Positions 18,277 to 27,868 of a stretch of 64,000 nucleotides of DNA are shown in pieces. The notes beneath the pieces are model-generated. The model searched no databases. It worked only from the letters and a program-made list of their open reading frames with translations, and was not told the DNA's origin. Positions within the stretch are counted from its first letter, which is position 1. Each line of letters starts with the position of its first letter. The stretch comes from Parageobacillus caldoxylosilyticus NBRC 107762 (GTDB taxonomy: Bacteria; Bacillota; Bacilli; Bacillales; Anoxybacillaceae), in contig NZ_BAWO01000005.1 in NCBI RefSeq assembly GCF_000632715.1, positions 62,001 to 126,000 on the forward strand, given 5' to 3'. The position numbers and the translations under genes are program-made.

Positions 18277-18573
18277 CTATATTTGCATCCGCATCATTTC
18301 TTGATATGCTTCAACCACTTTATTGCGGATTTCTAACGCAAGCTGCAAGGAAATACTTGCTTTTTGCGAAGCGATCATCACTTGGTGCAAATCGACATTT
18401 TCGCCTCTCACTAACTTTTCGGTCAGCCGGTCCGCCTGCACTTGCTCCTTATTGACTTCATGGAGCGCTTCTTTTAAAAAGGCGGAAAACTGTTTTTGCG
18501 CCTCTATCGGCTTTGTCTGCTTAGCAGCATTCGCTGCATGCGAAAACAACGCGCCTCCGATTCCTTGTATCAT
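18277..18573 (-). CDS. fliE: FliE, rod-MS ring junction protein
   Basis: FliE is a small exported protein that joins the MS ring to the proximal rod. It has 98 residues, with the conserved C-terminal family pattern (VNKEQVQADRLTEKLVRGE, then DLHQVMIASQKASISLQLAL and ending VVEAYQEMMRMQI). AAAGGGG lies before the ATG. Between flgC and fliF as in all Bacillus fla/che operons. Confidence 0.97.
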   Translation of the reverse strand: MIQGIGGALFSHAANAAKQTKPIEAQKQFSAFLKEALHEVNKEQVQADRLTEKLVRGENVDLHQVMIASQKASISLQLALEIRNKVVEAYQEMMRMQI

Positions 18574-18587
18574 CTTGTCTATCCCCT

Positions 18588-19046
18588 TTACGATGATTTG
18601 CCAATCTCTAACGCCTTCATTAACATTCCCTTCGAGGCATTAAAAACGGTGACGTTTGCTTCGTAGGACCTTGTTGCACCGATCAAATCGACCATTTCTT
18701 TCAGCGGGTCGACATTAGGCAGACGGACATAGCCGTCGGGTCCTGCATCCGGATGGGAAGGGTCGTAAACAAGTTTAAAAGGAGTCGAATCCTCTATAAT
18801 TTTTGTTACCTTTACCCCATTTCCTACCGATCCCGAGCGATTCATTGCTGCTTGCAAATATGTATTAAAATCTTCCTGACGCGGTTCCATCACCACTAGT
18901 TTGCGGCGATATGGCTCCCACTTCCCATTGATGAGACGCGCCCGCGTCGTATCTATGTTAGCCATATTGGAAGAAATCACATCCATGCGCAGCCGCTGGG
19001 CCGTTAGCGCCGAGGCGGTAATATTTAAACTTTGGAAAATAGACAT
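18588..19046 (-). CDS. flgC: FlgC, proximal rod protein
   Basis: FlgC is an exported proximal-rod subunit. Its N-terminus carries the rod signature (LNITASALTAQRLRMDVISSNMANIDTT) and its C-terminus the matching helix (DPLKEMVDLIGATRSYEANVTVFNASK). It has 152 residues (B. subtilis 150). GGGAGGAAAATAATCC precedes the ATG, 3 bp after the flgB stop. Confidence 0.97.
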   Translation of the reverse strand: MSIFQSLNITASALTAQRLRMDVISSNMANIDTTRARLINGKWEPYRRKLVVMEPRQEDFNTYLQAAMNRSGSVGNGVKVTKIIEDSTPFKLVYDPSHPDAGPDGYVRLPNVDPLKEMVDLIGATRSYEANVTVFNASKGMLMKALEIGKSS

Positions 19047-19049
19047 GGA

Positions 19050-19442
19050 TTATTTTCCTCCCCTAATGACGGTTTTTAACGTTGTCAAATTTCCGTTCAG
19101 CCGTTCGATTAGCGCATTGTAATAAATTTGATTTTCTGCTAAATTTGACATTTCACGATCAATGTCGACATTGTTTCCATTATGATTGTAAACTAAATTT
19201 CCTTTTGTCGCTACGACAAATTTCTCATTCATTGAATGGGAAAACGGCAAATGTTTTGGATTCGTCCGTTTTGCCTCCAGCGAATGCATCGCACGAACTA
19301 GTTCCGCCTTAAACTGAACGTCTTTCGCTTTATAATTCGGTGTGTCTGCATTGGCGATATTGTTCGCAATCACTTTTTCCCGCAATGCCGCATAATCGAG
19401 TCCTTGTTCTAGCATCCTGATTGTGTGCGAAAACAATGACAA
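19050..19442 (-). CDS. flgB: FlgB, proximal rod protein, TTG start; first gene of fla/che operon
   Basis: FlgB is an exported proximal-rod subunit with the rod signature VIANNIANADTPNYKAKDV (about residues 26-44) and a C-terminal helix. An upstream in-frame ATG at 19493 would add a basic, non-homologous leader. GAGGGGG lies 5 bases before a TTG at 19442, and that start gives MSLFSHTI, close to the B. subtilis N-terminus, and 130 residues (B. subtilis 129). I therefore call TTG. It opens the long flagellar operon that runs to the window edge. Confidence 0.92.
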   Translation of the reverse strand: MSLFSHTIRMLEQGLDYAALREKVIANNIANADTPNYKAKDVQFKAELVRAMHSLEAKRTNPKHLPFSHSMNEKFVVATKGNLVYNHNGNNVDIDREMSNLAENQIYYNALIERLNGNLTTLKTVIRGGK

Positions 19443-19600
19443 AGGTACCCCCTCTTTTATCCTAGTTTTTCGACAAGATATGCTATTATTCATTTTACGA
19501 GAGTGAAAAAATATTGTATAGCCGGAATATTGTACTATTTTTCATCACAACAATAGGGGGGATTGTCGAAATTTGTTTTTTAATCATTATAATTGGAAAT
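19443..19600 (-). promoter_or_regulatory. Leader/promoter region of the fla/che operon, elements not resolved
   Basis: This AT-rich stretch lies between the codY terminator and flgB. Because the terminator is strong, the flagellar operon should start here, as at the B. subtilis fla/che promoter. I can see TA-rich -10-like strings (TACAAT, TATACAAT) but no convincing -35 at 16-18 bp and no clean sigma-D or CodY box. The assignment rests on position only. Confidence 0.45.
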
Positions 19601-19641
19601 AAAAAGGACCTAAAGGCATATACCGCCTTTAGACCCTTTTT
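19601..19641 (-). terminator. Intrinsic terminator after codY
   Basis: Two 17-base arms (19601-19617 and 19625-19641) pair at 15 positions with one 2-base internal mismatch around a 7-base loop. On the minus strand the hairpin ends in a run of T. It begins 4 bp after the codY stop, so it separates the xerC-hslVU-codY unit from the flagellar operon. Confidence 0.88.
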
Positions 19642-19645
19642 ACTA

Positions 19646-20425
19646 TCAGCTGGATTTTAGTTTTTCTAATTCCGTCAAAAATTTATCATTTAAGACTTTA
19701 ATATAGGTTCCTTTCATGCCAAGCGAACGTGATTCAATAACGCCGGCGCTTTCTAGTTTGCGGAGGGCGTTGACGATGACCGAGCGGGTGATGCCGACGC
19801 GGTCGGCAATTTTACTTGCGACAAGCAGCCCTTCCGTACCTTCTAATTCTTCAAAAATATGCTCAATCGCTTCTAGCTCGCTATAGGACAAGGAGCTGAT
19901 CGCCATTTGCACAACTGCTTTGCTGCGCGCTTCTTCTTCAATTTCTTCCGCTTTTTCCCTTAAAATTTCCATTCCAACAACCGTTGCACCGTACTCCGCC
20001 AAAATAAGGTCGTCATCGTTAAATTCGCGATCTAACCGCGATAAAATAAGCGTTCCAAGGCGTTCGCCGCCGCCGTTGATCGGCACGATCGTCGTCAATC
20101 CCGTTTTAAATAAGTCACGATTTTCCACTGGAAATGCGGTATATTCGCTATTAATATCGATATTAGGGGATGTTTCCGTAATGTTAAATAAGTTTTTCGT
20201 ATATTCTTCCGGGAATTGACGCTCTTCGAGCATTCTTTTCATTCGTTCATTTTCAATCGATTGTTTGATGGCAAAGCCAAGCAGCTTGCCGCGGCGGCTG
20301 ACGACGAATACGTTTGCTTCGATGACTTCGCAGAGCGTTTCCGCCATTTCTTTAAAGTTTACTGGTCTTCCGGCTGCTTTTTGCAGCATTGCGTTAATTT
20401 TTCTTGTCTTTTCTAATAAATTCAT
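19646..20425 (-). CDS. codY: CodY, GTP- and branched-chain amino acid-sensing repressor
   Basis: CodY is the global nutritional regulator of low-GC Gram-positives. It is active when GTP and Ile/Leu/Val are plentiful and represses amino acid uptake/synthesis, competence, sporulation and motility genes. It has 259 residues, as in B. subtilis. An N-terminal GAF-type ligand domain (to about 155), a linker helix and a C-terminal winged helix-turn-helix (about 202-230, [20 protein letters not shown]) are present. It is the last gene of the xerC-hslV-hslU-codY operon and is followed by a terminator. The next operon (fla/che) is a known CodY target in B. subtilis. Confidence 0.99.
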   Translation of the reverse strand: MNLLEKTRKINAMLQKAAGRPVNFKEMAETLCEVIEANVFVVSRRGKLLGFAIKQSIENERMKRMLEERQFPEEYTKNLFNITETSPNIDINSEYTAFPVENRDLFKTGLTTIVPINGGGERLGTLILSRLDREFNDDDLILAEYGATVVGMEILREKAEEIEEEARSKAVVQMAISSLSYSELEAIEHIFEELEGTEGLLVASKIADRVGITRSVIVNALRKLESAGVIESRSLGMKGTYIKVLNDKFLTELEKLKSS

Positions 20426-20461
20426 TGATTGATTCTCCTCCTTATTTTTTTGTTACATTTG

Positions 20462-21859
20462 TTACAAAATAAATTCGCTTAAATCTTTGTTTTTGACAAT
20501 GTTTCCTAATTTTTGCTCGACATACTGCGGTGTAATCACCACTTTGTCTAGCGTAATATCCGGGGCTTCAAACAATAAATCTTCGAGCAGTTTTTCCATG
20601 ATCGTGTGCAGGCGTCTCGCCCCGATATTATCGGTCGTCTGATTCACTTCAAAGGCAACTTCGGCTATCTTACGAATAGCATCGTCAGAAAATTCAAGAT
20701 TTATACCTTCTGTTGCCAAAAGCGCCTTATATTGTTTAATCAGCGCGTTATGAGGCTCTACCAATATTCTTACGAAATCGTCCACCGAAAGTTTCGTTAA
20801 CTCGACACGAATCGGGAAACGCCCCTGCAGCTCGGGGATTAAATCGGACGGTTTCGCCATATGAAACGCCCCGGCAGCGATAAACAAAATATGATCGGTC
20901 TTTACCGGGCCGTATTTGGTCATGACCGTTGAACCTTCGACGATCGGCAAAATATCGCGCTGAACCCCTTCCCTTGACACATCGGCGGAAGACGTCGATG
21001 GCCCGCTGCGGGCAATTTTATCGATTTCGTCGATGAAAATGATGCCGGATTGTTCGGCGAGGCGCACTGCCTCTTGCGTGACTTCGTCCATATCAATGAG
21101 CTTTTGCGCTTCCTCATTCGTCAGCACTTTGCGCGCCTCGCTCACTTTTAGTCTTCTTTTTTTGCGGCGCTTTGGAATAAGGCTGCTAAGCGCATCCTGC
21201 ATGTTCATTCCCATTTGCTCGATTCCTGCTCCCTGCAGGAAATCAAACAGCATCGGCTGCTGCTCCTCCACTTCGATGGTCACCATTTCATCCTCTAACT
21301 GACCGTTGGCAAGCTGCCAGGCGACCTGTTTCCGCTTTTGTTCAATATGCTCGTCTTCGTGTCCGTGATTCGTCTCTTGCTGATACGATTGCCCGCCGCC
21401 AAATAATAATTCAAGAGGGTTTTTGATCGTTTGCTTTTGTCTCCCTGGCACTAACAGTTCGACAAGCCGCTTATTGGCCTGTTGTTCGGCTCGATCTTTC
21501 ACTTCGTTCATTTTCCGCTCTTTCACAAGCCGCACGGAGGTTTCGACAAGATCGCGCACCATCGATTCGACGTCGCGGCCGACATATCCGACTTCGGTAA
21601 ACTTCGTTGCTTCCACTTTCACAAACGGCGCCCCGACCAGCTTTGCCAGCCGTCTCGCAATTTCCGTTTTGCCGACCCCTGTCGGACCGATCATCAAAAT
21701 GTTTTTCGGGACTACCTCATCGCGCAATTTTTCGTCAAGCAAACTGCGGCGGTATCGGTTTCTTAACGCAATCGCCACCGCTTTTTTCGCTTCTTTTTGC
21801 CCGACGATGAATTGATCGAGCTTCTCGACGATTTGCCGAGGTGTAAGTGTTTCCGACAT
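20462..21859 (-). CDS. hslU: HslU/ClpY, AAA+ unfoldase of the HslUV protease
   Basis: HslU is a hexameric ATPase that unfolds substrates and feeds them to HslV. Walker A (GPTGVGKT) is at about residues 58-65; Walker B ([10 protein letters not shown]) and sensor regions follow an inserted I domain (about 110-240). The protein ends with the conserved hydrophobic C-terminal tail (SEFIL) that activates HslV. It has 465 residues from ATG 21859, close to B. subtilis (467). The gap to hslV is 19 bp, containing GGAGGGA. Confidence 0.98.
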   Translation of the reverse strand: MSETLTPRQIVEKLDQFIVGQKEAKKAVAIALRNRYRRSLLDEKLRDEVVPKNILMIGPTGVGKTEIARRLAKLVGAPFVKVEATKFTEVGYVGRDVESMVRDLVETSVRLVKERKMNEVKDRAEQQANKRLVELLVPGRQKQTIKNPLELLFGGGQSYQQETNHGHEDEHIEQKRKQVAWQLANGQLEDEMVTIEVEEQQPMLFDFLQGAGIEQMGMNMQDALSSLIPKRRKKRRLKVSEARKVLTNEEAQKLIDMDEVTQEAVRLAEQSGIIFIDEIDKIARSGPSTSSADVSREGVQRDILPIVEGSTVMTKYGPVKTDHILFIAAGAFHMAKPSDLIPELQGRFPIRVELTKLSVDDFVRILVEPHNALIKQYKALLATEGINLEFSDDAIRKIAEVAFEVNQTTDNIGARRLHTIMEKLLEDLLFEAPDITLDKVVITPQYVEQKLGNIVKNKDLSEFIL

Positions 21860-21878
21860 CGCTGTCCCTCCTCCCGTT

Positions 21879-22421
21879 TTACAATTCCTCCACAATAATG
21901 TGCTCGTTCGTATACACACAAATATTGGCCGCTATTTCTAGGGCCGCTTTGGCAATCTCTTTTGCCGACAATTGTTCTCCCGCGTATTGCTTCAACGCGC
22001 GCCCTGCCGCCAGTGCATAGTTTCCGCCGGAGCCGATCGCTAGAATGTCATCATCCGGCTCGATGACTTCGCCCGTTCCCGATATGAGCAGCAAATGGCG
22101 CTCATCCATGACAATCAGCATCGCTTCCAGGCGGCGCAACACTTTATCGCTGCGCCATTCTTTCGCCAGCTCCACAGCAGCGCGCGGCAGGTTGCCATTA
22201 AACTCTTCCAGCTTTCCTTCGAACATTTCAAACAATGTAAAGGCGTCGGCTACAGAACCAGCAAATCCGGCCAACACTCTTCCTTGAAATAACCGGCGCA
22301 CTTTTTTTGCCGTATGTTTCATGACCACCGCGTTTCCAAATGTAACCTGGCCGTCCCCTGCCATCGCCGCTTTTCCATTATGGCGGATCGCAAAAATCGT
22401 CGTCGCGTGAAACTGTTCCAT
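21879..22421 (-). CDS. hslV: HslV/ClpQ, peptidase subunit of the HslUV protease
   Basis: HslV is a proteasome-beta-like N-terminal nucleophile peptidase that forms a double hexamer under HslU. The body is typical ([47 protein letters not shown]). From ATG 22421, after GGAGGGAAAGG, it has 180 residues. The N-terminus reads [12 protein letters not shown]. coli HslV starts with Thr after Met removal and B. subtilis ClpQ has Ser2. Here residue 2 is Glu, and the first family threonines are Thr7/Thr8. The active N-terminus is therefore not obvious (see findings). Confidence 0.96.
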   Translation of the reverse strand: MEQFHATTIFAIRHNGKAAMAGDGQVTFGNAVVMKHTAKKVRRLFQGRVLAGFAGSVADAFTLFEMFEGKLEEFNGNLPRAAVELAKEWRSDKVLRRLEAMLIVMDERHLLLISGTGEVIEPDDDILAIGSGGNYALAAGRALKQYAGEQLSAKEIAKAALEIAANICVYTNEHIIVEEL

Positions 22422-22449
22422 TCCCTTTCCCTCCTTGCCGGCGGCAAAG

Positions 22450-23352
22450 TTATGCCCGCGGATGCGTATGTAAATAAATGTGTCGGAGTCTGTCTTTCGT
22501 GACATGGGTATACACTTGCGTCGATGAAAGGTGCGCATGTCCGAGCAATTCCTGGACGGTGCGCATATCCGCTCCTTCATTTAATAAATGAGTCGCAAAC
22601 GTGTGCCTTAATACGTGCGGGCTGATATGCTGCGTAAGCGCCGCCTTTTTGACGATTTCATCCAAAATATAACGTGCCCCCCGAGGTGTTAACGGATTGC
22701 CGCGGGCGTTGACAAACAAATACGCATGCTCGGTTTTCGCGTTTTCAAGAAGCTCTCGCCGCCCCTGACGGATGTAGCGTTCTAACGCCTCTTTCGCAAA
22801 ACGGCCGAACGGAACATAGCGTTGTTTACTGCCTTTACCATGAATTAAAATCGTTGAAACAGAAAAATCGATGTCGGAAAGCTGAATGTGACAACATTCA
22901 CTAATACGGACGCCGGTTGCATAAAGAAGCTCGAGCAACGCTTGGTTGCGCTGTCCGATTGCCGTATTTACATCATTGACATGAAAAAGGCATTCTAATT
23001 CCTGCGGGTATAAAAAATTAGGAATTTTTTGTTCTTTTTTCGGCAGCGCTGCAAGTGCGAACGGATTTTCCTTCACTTTCCGTTCCCGCAGCAAAAACTT
23101 ATAAAAACTGCGCAGACTGGACATTTTCCGTGAAATGGAGCGGCTTGACTGCTTTTGGCCGTAGAGTTTTGTTAAATAAAGACGAACATCGCTATATGTT
23201 ACTTCATGTAAGTGCTGAATCCCCTGCTCATTCATAAATTCGAAAAACTGTTCGATATCTTGTCGGTAACACACAATAGTATATTGTGAATAATTTTTTT
23301 CGATTTGTAAATATTCTATGAACAATTGTAACGCAATTTTCGAATTTTCCAT
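22450..23352 (-). CDS. xerC: XerC (CodV), site-specific tyrosine recombinase
   Basis: XerC is a tyrosine recombinase that, with XerD, resolves chromosome dimers at dif. It has an N-terminal SAM-like core-binding domain (about residues 1-90) and a catalytic domain with Arg in ATGVRISE, the HGKGSKQR beta hairpin Lys, HxxRH in [22 protein letters not shown] and Tyr in QVYTHV. All catalytic residues are present. It has 300 residues from ATG 23352 (B. subtilis 304), preceded by GAGGTG. It heads the operon with hslVU and codY; this is why it was once called codV. No adjacent dif or integron-like features, so it is housekeeping. Confidence 0.96.
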   Translation of the reverse strand: MENSKIALQLFIEYLQIEKNYSQYTIVCYRQDIEQFFEFMNEQGIQHLHEVTYSDVRLYLTKLYGQKQSSRSISRKMSSLRSFYKFLLRERKVKENPFALAALPKKEQKIPNFLYPQELECLFHVNDVNTAIGQRNQALLELLYATGVRISECCHIQLSDIDFSVSTILIHGKGSKQRYVPFGRFAKEALERYIRQGRRELLENAKTEHAYLFVNARGNPLTPRGARYILDEIVKKAALTQHISPHVLRHTFATHLLNEGADMRTVQELLGHAHLSSTQVYTHVTKDRLRHIYLHTHPRA

Positions 23353-23366
23353 TTTCCACACCTCAC

Positions 23367-23407
23367 AAGGGCTACTAAATAGTAACATATATTAGTAGCC
23401 CTTGCAA
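23367..23407 (-). promoter_or_regulatory. Predicted sigma-A promoter of xerC-hslVU-codY inside a perfect inverted repeat
   Basis: TTGCAA (23407-23402), a 17-bp spacer and TACTAT (23384-23379), with TG one base upstream of the -10, make a plausible extended -10 promoter about 25 bp before the xerC start. The same stretch holds a perfect 12-bp inverted repeat, AAGGGCTACTAA and TTAGTAGCCCTT (23392-23403 and 23367-23378). One arm covers the spacer and the other the start-site region. No T run follows, so a terminator for trmFO is less likely. The repeat is read directly; the operator idea is inference. Confidence 0.6.
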
Positions 23408-24711
23408 TCATTTTTTATAAAATTCTGAATTGTGTCCAATGCGCGCTGTGCGTAACGTTCGTTGCGCCGCTGTTTATCTTTGATCTTTTCCCCAAGCGGG
23501 GCAAATAAGCCGAAATTGGCATTCATCGGCTGAAAATGCTTTGGATCTGCCGACGTAATATAATGGGCCATGCTACCGATGGCTGTTTCCGGTGGAAAGA
23601 CGACAAGCTCTTGCCCCAATACAAGCCGCGCCGCATTGATGCCGGCGACAAGTCCGGATGCCGCCGATTCGACATATCCTTCCACACCGGTCATTTGCCC
23701 GGCGAAAAATAAATCATCGCGTCCCTTATACTGATACGTCGGCCGTAATAATTTTGGAGAGTTGATAAATGTATTGCGGTGCATCACGCCGTAGCGGACA
23801 ATTTCCGCATTTTCCAGCCCCGGAATCAGGCGGATTACTTCTTTTTGCGGCCCCCATTTCAAGTGGGTTTGGAAACCGACGATATTATACAGTGTGCCCG
23901 CCGCATTATCCTGACGCAGCTGAACAACCGCGTATGGCCGTTTTCCAGTCCGCGGGTCTTCTAAGCCGACCGGTTTCATCGGTCCAAAGAGAAGCGTCTG
24001 TTTTCCGCGCCGCGCCATCACTTCAATCGGCATGCATCCTTCAAAATAAATTTCCTTTTCAAATTCTTTTAGCGGCACTGTTTCCGCCGAAATAAGCGCT
24101 TCGTAAAAGCGGTTGAACTCTTCCTCTGTCATCGGGCAGTTGATGTAGGCCGCTTCCCCTTTATCATAGCGTGATTTCACATACACTTTTTCCATATTAA
24201 TGCTGTCTTTTTCAATAATTGGAGCAGCGGCATCGTAAAAGTACAAATACTCTTCGCCTGTCAGCTCTTTAAGCCGCTCCGATAATGCTTGCGATGTTAA
24301 CGGTCCGGTGGCGATAATCGTCGGGCCGTTTGGAATGTCGGTCACTTCTTCGCGAATAACCGTTACGTTGGGATGGCCTTGCACAAGATTGGTGACGCGT
24401 TCGGCAAACTCGTGACGGTCGACGGCCAAAGCGCTTCCCGCCGGGACGGCGCAGGCATCCGCCGCCTGGATAATGACGGAGTTCAGGCGGCGCATTTCTT
24501 CCTTCAGTACGCCGACCGCATTCGTCAACGAATTCGCACGCAATGAGTTGCTGCAAACTAATTCGGCAAATTTATCGGTATGATGGGCAGGCGTTTGTTT
24601 CACCGGCCGCATTTCATAAAGACGAACATGGACGCCCCGGTTGGCAAGCTGCCATGCCGCTTCGCTGCCGGCCAGCCCTGCACCTACCACATTTACTGTT
24701 TTTTCGTTCAC
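23392..24711 (-). CDS. trmFO: TrmFO, folate-dependent tRNA (uracil-54) methyltransferase, GTG start
   Basis: TrmFO is an FAD enzyme that makes ribothymidine at U54 of tRNA using methylene-tetrahydrofolate (formerly Gid). An N-terminal FAD-binding fold shows [19 protein letters not shown] (residues 8-26). [15 protein letters not shown] and the C-terminal [19 protein letters not shown] segments are family hallmarks. Cysteines in C(53)SNS and EGCMP match known catalytic positions. The GTG start lies about 9 bases after AAGGAGGA and gives 439 residues (B. subtilis 435). The final codons form one arm of the inverted repeat ahead of xerC. Confidence 0.97.
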   Translation of the reverse strand: MNEKTVNVVGAGLAGSEAAWQLANRGVHVRLYEMRPVKQTPAHHTDKFAELVCSNSLRANSLTNAVGVLKEEMRRLNSVIIQAADACAVPAGSALAVDRHEFAERVTNLVQGHPNVTVIREEVTDIPNGPTIIATGPLTSQALSERLKELTGEEYLYFYDAAAPIIEKDSINMEKVYVKSRYDKGEAAYINCPMTEEEFNRFYEALISAETVPLKEFEKEIYFEGCMPIEVMARRGKQTLLFGPMKPVGLEDPRTGKRPYAVVQLRQDNAAGTLYNIVGFQTHLKWGPQKEVIRLIPGLENAEIVRYGVMHRNTFINSPKLLRPTYQYKGRDDLFFAGQMTGVEGYVESAASGLVAGINAARLVLGQELVVFPPETAIGSMAHYITSADPKHFQPMNANFGLFAPLGEKIKDKQRRNERYAQRALDTIQNFIKNDCKGY

Positions 24712-24732
24712 GTCATATTCCTCCTTATTCGC

Positions 24733-26808
24733 TTACGATTGCGGTTCTTCCTCGTAGTCACATGCCGTGCATTGCACTTGCACGCCTTTTTTCAGTTTCT
24801 TTTCCACCAATAGTCCGCCGCACTTCGGACAAGGACGGGCGAGCGGCTTATCCCATGAAACGAAGTCGCATTGCGGAAAGCGGTCGCAGCCGTAAAAAAT
24901 CCGCTTTTTCTTGCTGCTGCGTTCGACAATATTGCCTTCATGGCATTTCGGACATTTGACGCCGATTTCCTTAACGATTGGCTTTGTATTGCGACATTCC
25001 GGAAAATTCGAACAGGCGACAAACTTGCCGAAACGTCCCATTTTATATACCATTGGGCTTCCGCACACTTCGCAGTCGATTCCCGCCGGCTCGTCTTTAA
25101 TCTCGACTTCTTTCATTTCCTTTTCCGCGATTTGCAGCCGTTTTTCAAATTCGCGGTAAAATTTGTCGACCACTTTGACCCATTCTACTTTGCCTTCTTC
25201 AATTTCATCCAAATTTTTCTCCATTTTTGCCGTAAACTCGACATCAATAATTTCCGGGAAAAACTCTAAAATAAGCTCCAGCACGATTTCTCCGAGTTCG
25301 GTCGGAACAAAGCGCTTATTTTCTAGCACGACGTAGTTTCGCTTTTGAATCGTATCAAGCGTCGGCGCATACGTAGACGGCCGGCCGATGCCAAGTTCCT
25401 CTAGCGTCTTGACAAGCCGCGCTTCCGTATAACGAGGAGGCGGCTGGGTAAAATGCTGCTTCGGTTCAATCTTTTTGCCGACCACCTTCTCCCCTTCCTG
25501 TAAATCGGGAAGAAACCGGTCTTGTTCTTCCGTCTGATCGTCCGTTCCTTCTACGTACACTTTCATAAACCCCGGAAATTTGACTTTGGAGCCGCTGGCG
25601 CGAAAGACGACCCCCTCATTTTCGAGCTCGACGCTCATCGTATCCAATACGGCAGCGGCCATTTGGCTGGCGATAAAACGTTCCCAAATCAGCTTATACA
25701 GCCGAAACTGGTCACGCGTTAAATACGGTTTTACCTTTTCCGGATCGCGAAACGCAGATGTCGGACGGATCGCTTCATGAGCGTCCTGCGCATTCGCACT
25801 TTTCTTTTCTTTTCGTTTTTCTTGTGTGACAAATTCCTTGCCAAATACCGATTCAATATACGTTATTGCTTCTTGCTGGGCGCTTTCGGAAATTCTTGTT
25901 GAGTCCGTGCGCATGTACGTAATTAACCCGACCGTTCCCTCGCTGCCAAGGTCAATTCCCTCATACAGCTGCTGGGCGATCATCATCGTTTTCTTCGCCC
26001 GAAAATTCAATTTGCGCGCTGCTTCTTGCTGCAAGGAGGAGGTAGTAAACGGCGGCACAGGATTTCGCTTTCTCTCCTTTTTCGTTACCGTCTTGACGGT
26101 GAAATCATTGCCATTTATTCGCTCGAGCACAGAAGAAACGTCCGCTTCCTTTTTTAAGTCCATCTTTTCCCCGTCGACACCGTAAAAAGAAGCGGTAAAT
26201 GTTTCGTTTCCTTTCACAAACTCCGCTTGAATCGTCCAATATTCTTCCGGCTGAAACTGTTTAATTTCTTTTTCGCGGTCGATAATGAGGCGCAAGGCAA
26301 CAGACTGAACGCGTCCCGCGCTTAATCCTTTCTTGACTTTTTTCCAAAGCAGCGGGCTGATGTTGTACCCGACAAGGCGATCTAAAACGCGCCGCGCCTG
26401 CTGCGCGTCAACAAGATTCATATTGATCGCACGCGGATGCTGAAACGACTCTTTAATGGCATCCTTTGTAATTTCATGAAAGACAACGCGGCAATCGGAA
26501 TGTATGTCAAGATCAAGCATGTTCGCTAAATGCCAGGCGATCGCTTCCCCTTCGCGATCCGGGTCGGCGGCGAGAAACACTTTTTTCGCTTTTTTTGCTG
26601 CTGTTTTTAATTCTTTAATAATCTGGCCTTTTCCGCGAATCGTAATGTATTTTGGCTCATAGCCGTTATTTATATCAACGCCCATTTGGCTTTTTGGCAA
26701 ATCTCGAACATGTCCCATGGAAGCTTTTACTTTATATTTTTTGCCTAGATATCGCTCAATCGTCTTCGCTTTCGCTGGCGATTCCACGATGACAAGGTAA
26801 TCTGACAT
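24733..26808 (-). CDS. topA: TopA, DNA topoisomerase I
   Basis: TopA is a type IA topoisomerase that relaxes negative supercoils. A TOPRIM domain opens the protein ([19 protein letters not shown], then [12 protein letters not shown]). The active-site Tyr lies in [12 protein letters not shown]. Three tetra-cysteine zinc ribbons end it (CEVCGSP...C, CPKCHEG...C, CPKCGGL...C). From ATG 26808, preceded by GGGGAGGAAG, it is 691 residues, the B. subtilis length; a longer start upstream lies within its own promoter and is rejected. trmFO follows 21 bp downstream. Confidence 0.98.
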   Translation of the reverse strand: MSDYLVIVESPAKAKTIERYLGKKYKVKASMGHVRDLPKSQMGVDINNGYEPKYITIRGKGQIIKELKTAAKKAKKVFLAADPDREGEAIAWHLANMLDLDIHSDCRVVFHEITKDAIKESFQHPRAINMNLVDAQQARRVLDRLVGYNISPLLWKKVKKGLSAGRVQSVALRLIIDREKEIKQFQPEEYWTIQAEFVKGNETFTASFYGVDGEKMDLKKEADVSSVLERINGNDFTVKTVTKKERKRNPVPPFTTSSLQQEAARKLNFRAKKTMMIAQQLYEGIDLGSEGTVGLITYMRTDSTRISESAQQEAITYIESVFGKEFVTQEKRKEKKSANAQDAHEAIRPTSAFRDPEKVKPYLTRDQFRLYKLIWERFIASQMAAAVLDTMSVELENEGVVFRASGSKVKFPGFMKVYVEGTDDQTEEQDRFLPDLQEGEKVVGKKIEPKQHFTQPPPRYTEARLVKTLEELGIGRPSTYAPTLDTIQKRNYVVLENKRFVPTELGEIVLELILEFFPEIIDVEFTAKMEKNLDEIEEGKVEWVKVVDKFYREFEKRLQIAEKEMKEVEIKDEPAGIDCEVCGSPMVYKMGRFGKFVACSNFPECRNTKPIVKEIGVKCPKCHEGNIVERSSKKKRIFYGCDRFPQCDFVSWDKPLARPCPKCGGLLVEKKLKKGVQVQCTACDYEEEPQS

Positions 26809-26847
26809 CCAACTTCCTCCCCTAAGAGGTAAATTTAAATCTTCATT

Positions 26848-26877
26848 ATTATTAATGATTCTTATGATATTTGTCAA
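26848..26877 (-). promoter_or_regulatory. Sigma-A promoter of topA
   Basis: TTGACA at 26877-26872, an 18-bp spacer and AATAAT at 26853-26848 stand about 40 bp before the topA start. The -35 is perfect and the -10 matches five of six. The gap to dprA is only 102 bp, so this should be the main start for topA-trmFO. Confidence 0.7.
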
Positions 26878-26910
26878 ACGTGATATGAAAAAAATTGTTG
26901 TTGATTTGTC

Positions 26911-27792
26911 TCAAAGGTAAGGGAATTCCGCCGCTATATCGGCCGCACACTGAACTAATTTTGCTCCTTGCTGGATGAGCATGTTCGGTCCTTTCGCTTG
27001 CTCTAAAAAAATCGGTCCGGGCACGGCAAAGACCTCTCTCCCTTGCTCCAAGGCAAAGAGAGCGGTGATTAACGAGCCGCTTCTCGCTTTCGCTTGGACA
27101 ACAACCGTTCCAAGCGATAGTCCGCTAATAATCCGGTTGCGTGATGGAAAATGCCATTTTTGCGGCCGAATATGCGGAGGATGCTCCGCTAAAACGAGAT
27201 GTTCCTCCATTAATTGTTTTGCTAGTTTTTCATTTTGCCGCGGATATATATGATCCAATCCTCCGCCAATTACAGCGATCGTCTTTCCGCCGCTTTCGAC
27301 CGCCATTTCATGGGCCATCGTATCGATTCCTACGGCCAGGCCGCTGACAATGACCCAGCCATCAGCCGCCAGCGGCGGAACTAATTGGCGCAGCGATTCG
27401 GCCCCCTCTTTTGTCGGCCGCCTTGTGCCAACGATGCTAATCATTTTTAAATTAGACAAAAGCTTCGTATTTCCTTTTGCATACAGCACCCATGGCGGCT
27501 CGTATATATGTTTTAACAAAGGAGGATAGTCTAAGTCAAAAATAGTGATGATGTGAATATTTTTGTCCCTATATGTTTTTATCATACTTTCAATCTGAGG
27601 GGAATATAAATCTTGGAAAAAGACGGTGCTCTGCTGCGAGGATAAAGACAGGTATGTTTGTAAAACATCAGGGGATAAGGCGAAGAGGGAGGAAAAGGTT
27701 GGATCCATGTCAAATAAACGGCGTATCGTTTTCCATCCCGCTCCGCGGCAATGATGCAGGTGAATGAGCCGTTCGCGAACAGAATCGTACAT
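26911..27792 (-). CDS. dprA: DprA (Smf), DNA-processing/RecA-loading protein
   Basis: DprA binds incoming single-stranded DNA during transformation and loads RecA. An N-terminal helical region (about 1-90) is followed by the Rossmann-like DprA core, with ISIVGTRRPTKEG, IVSGLAVGIDTMAHE, IAVIGGGLDHIYP, FPSRNRIISGLS and GSLITALFALEQGREVFAVPG. It has 293 residues (B. subtilis 297). GGAG precedes the ATG. It sits between the sucD terminator and the topA promoter, so it is probably a single-gene unit. Competence ability cannot be judged from this gene alone. Confidence 0.96.
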   Translation of the reverse strand: MYDSVRERLIHLHHCRGAGWKTIRRLFDMDPTFSSLFALSPDVLQTYLSLSSQQSTVFFQDLYSPQIESMIKTYRDKNIHIITIFDLDYPPLLKHIYEPPWVLYAKGNTKLLSNLKMISIVGTRRPTKEGAESLRQLVPPLAADGWVIVSGLAVGIDTMAHEMAVESGGKTIAVIGGGLDHIYPRQNEKLAKQLMEEHLVLAEHPPHIRPQKWHFPSRNRIISGLSLGTVVVQAKARSGSLITALFALEQGREVFAVPGPIFLEQAKGPNMLIQQGAKLVQCAADIAAEFPYL

Positions 27793-27827
27793 CTTATTCT
27801 CCTTTCTATCAATATTTTATATAAAAT

Positions 27828-27859
27828 ATCGTCCCGCATGAAAAACGATGCGGGACGAT
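27828..27859 (-). terminator. Intrinsic terminator after sucD
   Basis: A perfect 12-bp stem (ATCGTCCCGCAT / ATGCGGGACGAT) with an 8-base loop begins about 10 bp after the sucD stop. On the minus strand it is followed by ATTTTATAT, a modest T-rich tail. It separates sucCD from dprA. Confidence 0.82.
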
Positions 27860-27868
27860 GAATATTTA

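Noticed and set aside
17916-18455. Plus-strand frame of 179 codons opposite fliF/fliE
   Set aside because: It lies wholly opposite two conserved genes and gives a low-complexity Ser/Cys-rich product; treated as chance.
19500-19600. Possible CodY box or sigma-D promoter before flgB
   Set aside because: The best alignments match only about half of the consensus; regulation by CodY cannot be read from this sequence.
22450-23352. xerC as part of a mobile element or integron
   Set aside because: Conserved position with hslVU-codY, no flanking repeats, att-like sites or cargo; it is the housekeeping recombinase.
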